A stretch of 10,577 bases of DNA from an uncultured Dorea sp. (GTDB lineage: Bacteria; Bacillota; Clostridia; Lachnospirales; Lachnospiraceae), in assembly GCA_910584615.1 (NCBI GenBank), contig CAJUAM010000056.1, forward strand, positions 1-10,577. The letters run 5' to 3'. Each line of letters opens with the position of its first letter. The stretch's first letter is position 1. Position numbers and translations under genes: made by a program. Shown piece by piece: positions 6,952 through 10,577 of the stretch. The notes below the pieces were generated by a model. That model was not told the origin of the DNA. It searched no databases and worked only from the letters and a program-made list of their open reading frames with translations.

Positions 6952-6986
6952 GATTGAGAATATAAAATAGTTAAGGGGCATGAAAG

Positions 6987-7571
6987 ATGGCGAAGCATGG
7001 AGAGGAAGATATAAAGACTGAAAAGAACGCGGAAAAATCTATTATGAAAGAACTTTTTGGATGGATCATATATATATTGGTTGTTGTAGGACTTACCTAC
7101 CTGATCCTTACCTTTGTAGGACAGCGTACGAGGGTGAGCGGGCAATCTATGGAGACGACTTTAAGTGACGGGGATAACCTGATCGTAGACAAATTATCTT
7201 ACCGGTTCAAAGATCCGAAGCGTTTTGATATTATCGTATTTCCTTTTAGATATGAAGAAAATGTGTACTATATCAAACGTATCATCGGTCTTCCGGGCGA
7301 GAAGATACAAGTGAAAGACGGCTGTGCATACATAGACGGGGAGATTCTGGAGTCGGATATTTACGGGGCCGAACTGATGGATAATTTTGGAATTGCAGGT
7401 GAAGAGATTACATTAGGAGAGGATGAGTATTTTGTGCTTGGTGATAACCGGAACCACAGTTCAGACAGCCGGGACCCAAGTGTAGGAGTGTTGACAAGGG
7501 AGGATCTTCTTGGAAAAGCGTGGGTAAGGATCTATCCTTTTGATAAGATGGGAGTCATCAGGCATGAATAA
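6987..7571 (+). CDS. lepB: Signal peptidase I, copy 2
   Basis: This is a second type I signal peptidase of 194 residues, shorter than copy 1 and close to the usual Gram-positive SipS-like length. A short cytoplasmic stretch (1-23) is followed by one membrane segment (about 24-44). The catalytic Ser54 is in SGQSMETTL, the catalytic Lys97 in YYIKRIIGLPGE, and the late box GDNRNHSSDSR (152-162) is canonical. Outside these boxes it differs clearly from copy 1, so the pair is not a recent exact duplication. AAGGGG (6973-6978) lies 8 bases before the ATG. Its 3' end overlaps the rnhB start by 8 bases, so the two are translationally linked. Which substrates each enzyme prefers cannot be told from sequence. 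Confidence 0.96.
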   Translation: MAKHGEEDIKTEKNAEKSIMKELFGWIIYILVVVGLTYLILTFVGQRTRVSGQSMETTLSDGDNLIVDKLSYRFKDPKRFDIIVFPFRYEENVYYIKRIIGLPGEKIQVKDGCAYIDGEILESDIYGAELMDNFGIAGEEITLGEDEYFVLGDNRNHSSDSRDPSVGVLTREDLLGKAWVRIYPFDKMGVIRHE

Positions 7572-8223
7572 ACGGGAAGAAGAAAAGATCATGCGGCAGA
7601 AGGAGAGGCTTGAAAAAGAGCTTAGGCGTCTGAAAGAAATAAGTATATATGAAGAAGAATATGGGATGTATGAGCATATATGCGGCATTGATGAAGCGGG
7701 CAGAGGTCCTTTGGCCGGTCCTGTTGTGGCGGGAGCGGTGATCCTTCCAAAAGATTCAAAGATATTGTATCTGAATGATTCAAAAAAGCTTTCACAGAAA
7801 AAACGGGAGGCCCTCTATGATGAGATCATGGAAAAGGCTGTCTCGGTGGGAGTCGGTATTATAGGACCGGAGAGGATCGATCAGATCAATATTTTAAATG
7901 CTACCTATGAGGCTATGAGGCTTGCGGTATCAGATCTTGAGGTTAAGCCGGATATACTGCTCAATGATGCAGTCACTATACCGGAGGCAGGCATGAAACA
8001 GGTTCCTATCATTAAAGGAGATGCGAAAAGTATCTCTATCGCAGCGGCAAGTATTATCGCGAAGGTCACAAGGGATCGTCTGATGACAGAGTATGATCTT
8101 TCTATGCCGGGATATGATTTCGCCAAGCACAAAGGCTATGGGACAAAAGCGCATATTGAGAGTCTGATGAGACTGGGTCCGTGTCCGATCCACAGAAGGA
8201 CATTTATTAAGAATTTCGTGTGA
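7564..8223 (+). CDS. rnhB: Ribonuclease HII
   Basis: RNase HII cuts the RNA strand of RNA-DNA hybrids and starts removal of single ribonucleotides wrongly placed in DNA. The 219 residues carry the catalytic DEDD set: Asp43 and Glu44 in GIDEAGRGPLAGP, Asp135 in LLNDAV, and Asp153 in KGDAKS. The spacings of 92 and 18 equal those of the E. coli enzyme. SIAAASIIAKVTRDR and YDFAKHKGYGTKAH are further signatures. Residues 1-35 form a charged, probably helical extension, often seen in Firmicute RnhB. The ATG at 7564 overlaps lepB-2; GGGAG (7550-7554) is 9 bases upstream. An in-frame ATG at 7540 lacks such a site and would add eight residues. Confidence 0.97.
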   Translation: MNKREEEKIMRQKERLEKELRRLKEISIYEEEYGMYEHICGIDEAGRGPLAGPVVAGAVILPKDSKILYLNDSKKLSQKKREALYDEIMEKAVSVGVGIIGPERIDQINILNATYEAMRLAVSDLEVKPDILLNDAVTIPEAGMKQVPIIKGDAKSISIAAASIIAKVTRDRLMTEYDLSMPGYDFAKHKGYGTKAHIESLMRLGPCPIHRRTFIKNFV

Positions 8224-8240
8224 GCGGGAGTAAGAATCGC

Positions 8241-8252
8241 ATGGAGTCATGA
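8241..8252 (+). other. Three-codon reading frame coupled to yraN start
   Basis: ATG GAG TCA TGA forms a minimal frame whose stop overlaps the yraN start as ATGA. GGGAG (8226-8230) lies 10 bases before this first ATG but 18 before the yraN ATG. The GGAG inside the frame is only 2 bases from the yraN ATG. A ribosome could therefore start here, stop at once and restart on yraN. This is an inference from spacing; the frame could also be chance. Confidence 0.3.
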
Positions 8253-8617
8253 AAGATAAAAAGTATAATAAGCGTCAGATCGGCGCCAGGTATGAAAAAA
8301 AGGCAGGAGAATATCTTATATCACAAGGATATGAGATCGTGGAATATAATTTTCGCTGCCGTATGGGAGAGATTGATCTGATCGCGAAAGACGGAGAATA
8401 CTTAGTGTTCTGTGAGGTGAAGTACCGCGCGGGAGTGGCTAAGGGACATCCGGCGGAGGCCGTGGGAATCCGCAAGCAGCAGGTGATTTCAAAATGTGCT
8501 TCCTATTATCTGATGATAAGACGGCTGTCAGGTATTTTATGCCGGTTTGATGTTGTCAGTGTGGAAGGAAAAGAGATGGTTTTGATCAAAAATGCATTTG
8601 AATACATAGGGAGATAG
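8249..8617 (+). CDS. yraN: YraN family (UPF0102) endonuclease-like protein
   Basis: This is a 122-residue protein of the YraN/UPF0102 family, which has a Holliday-junction-resolvase/restriction-endonuclease-like fold and no firmly established role. Visible signatures are the N-terminal NKRQIGARYEKKAGEYL, YNFRCRMGEIDLIA (33-46) with Glu41 and Asp43, and VFCEVKYR (53-60) with Glu56 and Lys58; together these form the E-D-ExK pattern of metal-dependent nucleases. It sits directly after rnhB, a very common pairing in bacteria that suggests a DNA maintenance role. No well-placed ribosome binding site precedes the ATG. Translation may depend on coupling to the tiny frame just upstream. No other in-frame start would keep the conserved N-terminus. 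Confidence 0.93.
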   Translation: MKDKKYNKRQIGARYEKKAGEYLISQGYEIVEYNFRCRMGEIDLIAKDGEYLVFCEVKYRAGVAKGHPAEAVGIRKQQVISKCASYYLMIRRLSGILCRFDVVSVEGKEMVLIKNAFEYIGR

Positions 8618-8620
8618 AGG

Positions 8621-9454
8621 ATGCTGGGATTAAAATATAAGAATCAGGACAGAATATTCGAAGAAAAAGTAGTGGACGGGGTGCCTTATCTGGCTTATCC
8701 TGTATTTGAAAAGCTGGGAATCGTAAATCATGGATTTTCCACAAGACTCGGGGGAGTGAGTAAAGGCAGCTGTGCCACTATGAACCTTAGTACCACAAGA
8801 GGAGACGATCCGGCAGCCATATCAGAGAACAGACGGCGGATCGCAAAAGCGATCGGAGTGCAGGAAAAAGATATGGTGTATACACATCAGACACATACGG
8901 TAAATGTAGCGGTTGTGGGAGATCATGACAGGGGAAAGAGTTTTATGGACACGGACGGCATGGTTACGGATGTGCCGGGAATCTGTCTTGTGACTTTTTT
9001 CGCTGACTGTGTACCGCTGTATTTTGTAGATCCGGTGAAAAAGGTGATCGGACTTAGTCATTCCGGATGGCGCGGGACCGTTCATAAGATTGGTAAAGTC
9101 ACGGTAGAGAAGATGACAGAAAATTACGGCTGCGATCCGAAAGATATCATTGCGGCGATCGGGCCTTCCATCTGCCAGGACTGTTATGAAGTGAGTGAAG
9201 ACGTTATAGAAGAGTTCAGATCGAACTTTGGAACAAAAGTACTGCCGGAGTTGTTTTTTAGGAAAGAGAACGGAAAATACCAGCTTAATTTGTGGAGGGC
9301 GAATGAAGAGGTTTTAGTAGAAGCAGGGATAGAAAAAGAAAGGATTGTTGTTACGAATGTATGTACGCACTGCAATCCGGATATTTTGTTTTCCCACAGG
9401 TCCATGGGAATGAAACGCGGGAATCTAAGCGCGTTTCTTGCGCTTAAGCAGTAA
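8621..9454 (+). CDS. pgeF: PgeF/YfiH family multicopper-like enzyme (laccase domain)
   Basis: The protein has 277 residues of the YfiH/LACC1 family, annotated in the past as laccase or polyphenol oxidase. Family members have purine nucleoside phosphorylase or adenosine deaminase activity, and PgeF of E. coli corrects a misincorporated amino acid in peptidoglycan precursors. The family signatures are all present: GFSTRLGGVS (38-47), THQTHT (88-93), FADCVPLYFVD (127-137) with Cys130, HSGWRGT (147-153) with His147, IGPSICQDCYEV (180-191) and CTHCNP (248-253), then SHR (258-260). The histidines and cysteine form the metal site. GGGAG (8608-8612) in the yraN 3' end is 8 bases upstream. It is the last member of the tight lepB-1 to pgeF run; its exact substrate here cannot be told. 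Confidence 0.94.
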   Translation: MLGLKYKNQDRIFEEKVVDGVPYLAYPVFEKLGIVNHGFSTRLGGVSKGSCATMNLSTTRGDDPAAISENRRRIAKAIGVQEKDMVYTHQTHTVNVAVVGDHDRGKSFMDTDGMVTDVPGICLVTFFADCVPLYFVDPVKKVIGLSHSGWRGTVHKIGKVTVEKMTENYGCDPKDIIAAIGPSICQDCYEVSEDVIEEFRSNFGTKVLPELFFRKENGKYQLNLWRANEEVLVEAGIEKERIVVTNVCTHCNPDILFSHRSMGMKRGNLSAFLALKQ

Positions 9455-9510
9455 TGACAGTCTGGCGCGGCAATGTGATAAGATAAAGAGCGAAGAAAAC
9501 GGAGGTAGGC

Positions 9511-10428
9511 ATGGAAGACGGTGCAATGAATGAGGTGGCGCAGACAACCCAGGATACAGTAGAAGAGGTTGTGGAGACGACCCAGAATACGGTAGAAGAG
9601 GTAGGGAGACTTACTTCCTATGTTCATGAAAATATTCCGATGATCATTTCTTTCGGGCTCAAGGTGCTGTTTGCTATCCTGGTCTTTTGTATCGGGCGTA
9701 TCCTCATTAAGTGGGTCAGGAAGATAGTCAGTAAATCACTGGAACGGTCGAATGTAGATAAAGGTGTGGAACAGTTTGTAGATTCTGTGCTTAAATTTGC
9801 GTTATATTTTGTCCTTATATTTAGCATCGCAAGAGAATTCGGCGTTGATGCGGCTTCTGTCGCGGCTGTGATCGCTTCTGCGGGAGTGGCTCTGGGTCTT
9901 GCGCTCCAAGGCAGCCTTTCGAATTTTGCGGGCGGGGTACTGATCCTTCTTTTAAAGCCTTTTAAGGTGGGGGATTACATTATCGAAGATACAAATAATA
10001 ATGAAGGAACGGTAAAAGAAATCCAGATCTTTTATACGAAGCTTAGTACAGTCGACAATAAAACTATTGTAATACCTAATGGCATGCTGACGAATAACAG
10101 TCTGACCAATGTTGCGGAGAAGGATGAAAGACAGCTTGATTTAAGGATCGGCATATCTTACAATGCCAATATCCGTACAGCAAAAGAGTTGATAGAAAAT
10201 CTTCTTAAAAATGATCCCTTTATACTGAAAGAGGAGCAAATGAATGTATTTGTGGCAGAACTTGCGGATTCTGCCGTGCTTCTGGGAGTGCGTGCATGGG
10301 TAAAAAGTGATGAGTTCTGGCCGGCAAAATGGCAGCTGCTGGAACATATCAAGATCGCGCTTGACGAGAATGGGATCGAGATTCCGTATCCTCAGATGAC
10401 TGTCCATATAGGGAAGGAGAGGAGTTAA
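9511..10428 (+). CDS. MscS-family small-conductance mechanosensitive channel
   Basis: MscS channels open under membrane tension and release solutes during osmotic downshift. The 305-residue protein has membrane segments at about 44-62, 88-108 and 113-136. The last continues into the pore helix, with the glycine/alanine pattern GVALGLALQGSLSNFAGGV (125-143), the MscS hallmark. The beta domain follows with KPFKVGDYI and TVDNKTIVIPNGMLTNNSLTN (about 180-200), then the cytoplasmic alpha-beta vestibule domain. Before the first membrane segment lies an unusual 11-residue tandem repeat (12-33). GGAGG (9501-9505) is 5 bases from the ATG; Met6 would be 20 away. It is separated from pgeF by 56 bases with no good terminator, so transcription may be shared. 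Confidence 0.95.
   Translation: MEDGAMNEVAQTTQDTVEEVVETTQNTVEEVGRLTSYVHENIPMIISFGLKVLFAILVFCIGRILIKWVRKIVSKSLERSNVDKGVEQFVDSVLKFALYFVLIFSIAREFGVDAASVAAVIASAGVALGLALQGSLSNFAGGVLILLLKPFKVGDYIIEDTNNNEGTVKEIQIFYTKLSTVDNKTIVIPNGMLTNNSLTNVAEKDERQLDLRIGISYNANIRTAKELIENLLKNDPFILKEEQMNVFVAELADSAVLLGVRAWVKSDEFWPAKWQLLEHIKIALDENGIEIPYPQMTVHIGKERS
9544..9609 (+). repeat. 33-bp imperfect tandem repeat inside the MscS gene
   Basis: Two adjacent 33-base units (9544-9576 and 9577-9609) encode TTQDTVEEVVE and TTQNTVEEVGR. Eight of 11 residues and about 25 of 33 bases agree, with several differences at third positions. This indicates an old in-frame duplication kept by selection on the protein. An 11-residue period suits a helix packed in a right-handed coil. 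Confidence 0.75.
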
Positions 10429-10460
10429 GAAAAAATCTTGATAAAATATAGAAAAAATCC

Positions 10461-10488
10461 TTGCAAATATTAAGATTTCCGTTATAAT
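10461..10488 (+). promoter_or_regulatory. Sigma-70-type promoter for tRNA-Thr
   Basis: TTGCAA (10461-10466) and a perfect TATAAT (10483-10488) are separated by 16 bases. The surroundings are very AT-rich. The tRNA begins 35 bases after the -10, leaving a 5' leader of roughly 28 bases to be removed by RNase P. This is the best promoter in the window. Confidence 0.8.
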
Positions 10489-10523
10489 AATATTTGTGGC
10501 TGCGCATGCGGTTCACAAGTTTC

Positions 10524-10577
10524 GCTGGAATAGCTCAGTCGGTAGAGCACTTCACTCGTAATGAAGGGGTCGTCGGT
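10524..10577 (+). tRNA. tRNA-Thr (anticodon CGT), 3' truncated by window end
   Basis: The 5' acceptor strand GCTGGAA is followed by TA, a D stem GCTC/GAGC (10533-10536 and 10545-10548) with loop AGTCGGTA, and an anticodon stem CTTCA/TGAAG (10550-10554 and 10562-10566). The seven-base loop CTCGTAA gives anticodon CGT (10557-10559), which reads the threonine codon ACG. The window stops in the T arm, so the 3' acceptor strand and T loop are unseen. A strong promoter precedes it, so it is transcribed independently of the mscS gene; more tRNA genes may follow. Confidence 0.93.

Noticed and set aside
9426..9446. Seven-bp hairpin TAAGCGC/GCGCTTA at the 3' end of pgeF as a terminator
   Set aside because: It lies within the coding region before the stop and no T-tract follows, so it does not meet the intrinsic terminator pattern.
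9454..9484. Possible promoter for the mscS gene (ATGACA at 9454-9459 with TAAGAT at 9479-9484)
   Set aside because: The -35 is good but the spacer is 19 bases and the -10 matches only 4 of 6. The better-spaced hexamer TGATAA matches still less. Too weak to list as a feature.
9184..9627. Minus-strand open frame of 147 codons across the pgeF-mscS junction
   Set aside because: It overlaps two well-supported + strand genes, including the mscS start. The translation is rich in Cys, His, Leu and Ser with no recognisable domain.
10427..10440. Terminator after the mscS gene (AAGA/TCTT)
   Set aside because: Only four A-T-rich pairs can form and no T run follows; not a credible terminator.

Overview
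The window reads as chromosomal DNA of a low-to-mid GC Firmicute. The best guess is a gut-type Clostridia member of the family Lachnospiraceae. The reasons are strong GGAGG-type ribosome binding sites, a B. subtilis-like translation gene order (rpsP, khpA, rimM, trmD, rplS, rbgA, rnhB), and a large PAS-type hybrid histidine kinase of a kind common in that family. The assignment rests on gene content and protein flavour only; no database search was possible.

Positions 1-1945 hold the 3' nearly complete rpsP (ribosomal protein S16), khpA (small KH RNA-binding protein), rimM and trmD. Positions 1956-4865 hold a 969-residue soluble hybrid sensor kinase/response regulator. It sits between trmD and rplS, which are normally close neighbours. 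A 139-base gap with a possible structured leader precedes rplS (ribosomal protein L19), and a terminator hairpin follows it.

Positions 5416-9454 form a tightly packed run: lepB-1, rbgA, lepB-2, rnhB, yraN and pgeF. The two type I signal peptidases flank the 50S assembly GTPase. Positions 9511-10428 encode an MscS-family mechanosensitive channel. The window ends inside a tRNA-Thr (anticodon CGT) gene that has its own near-consensus promoter.

Most of these genes serve ribosome production: S16 and L19 (structural), RimM and RbgA (30S and 50S assembly), and TrmD (tRNA m1G37). Others serve protein export (LepB x2), genome maintenance (RNase HII, probably YraN), metabolite salvage or repair (PgeF) and osmotic protection (MscS). 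All named genes are on the + strand, and I found no convincing minus-strand gene, mobile element, CRISPR array or phage gene.

I see no clear undescribed system. The items most worth following up are the kinase inside the ribosomal cluster, the possible L19 leader, the terminator placed just before lepB-1, a three-codon reading frame coupled to yraN, and an 11-residue tandem repeat at the N-terminus of the MscS protein.
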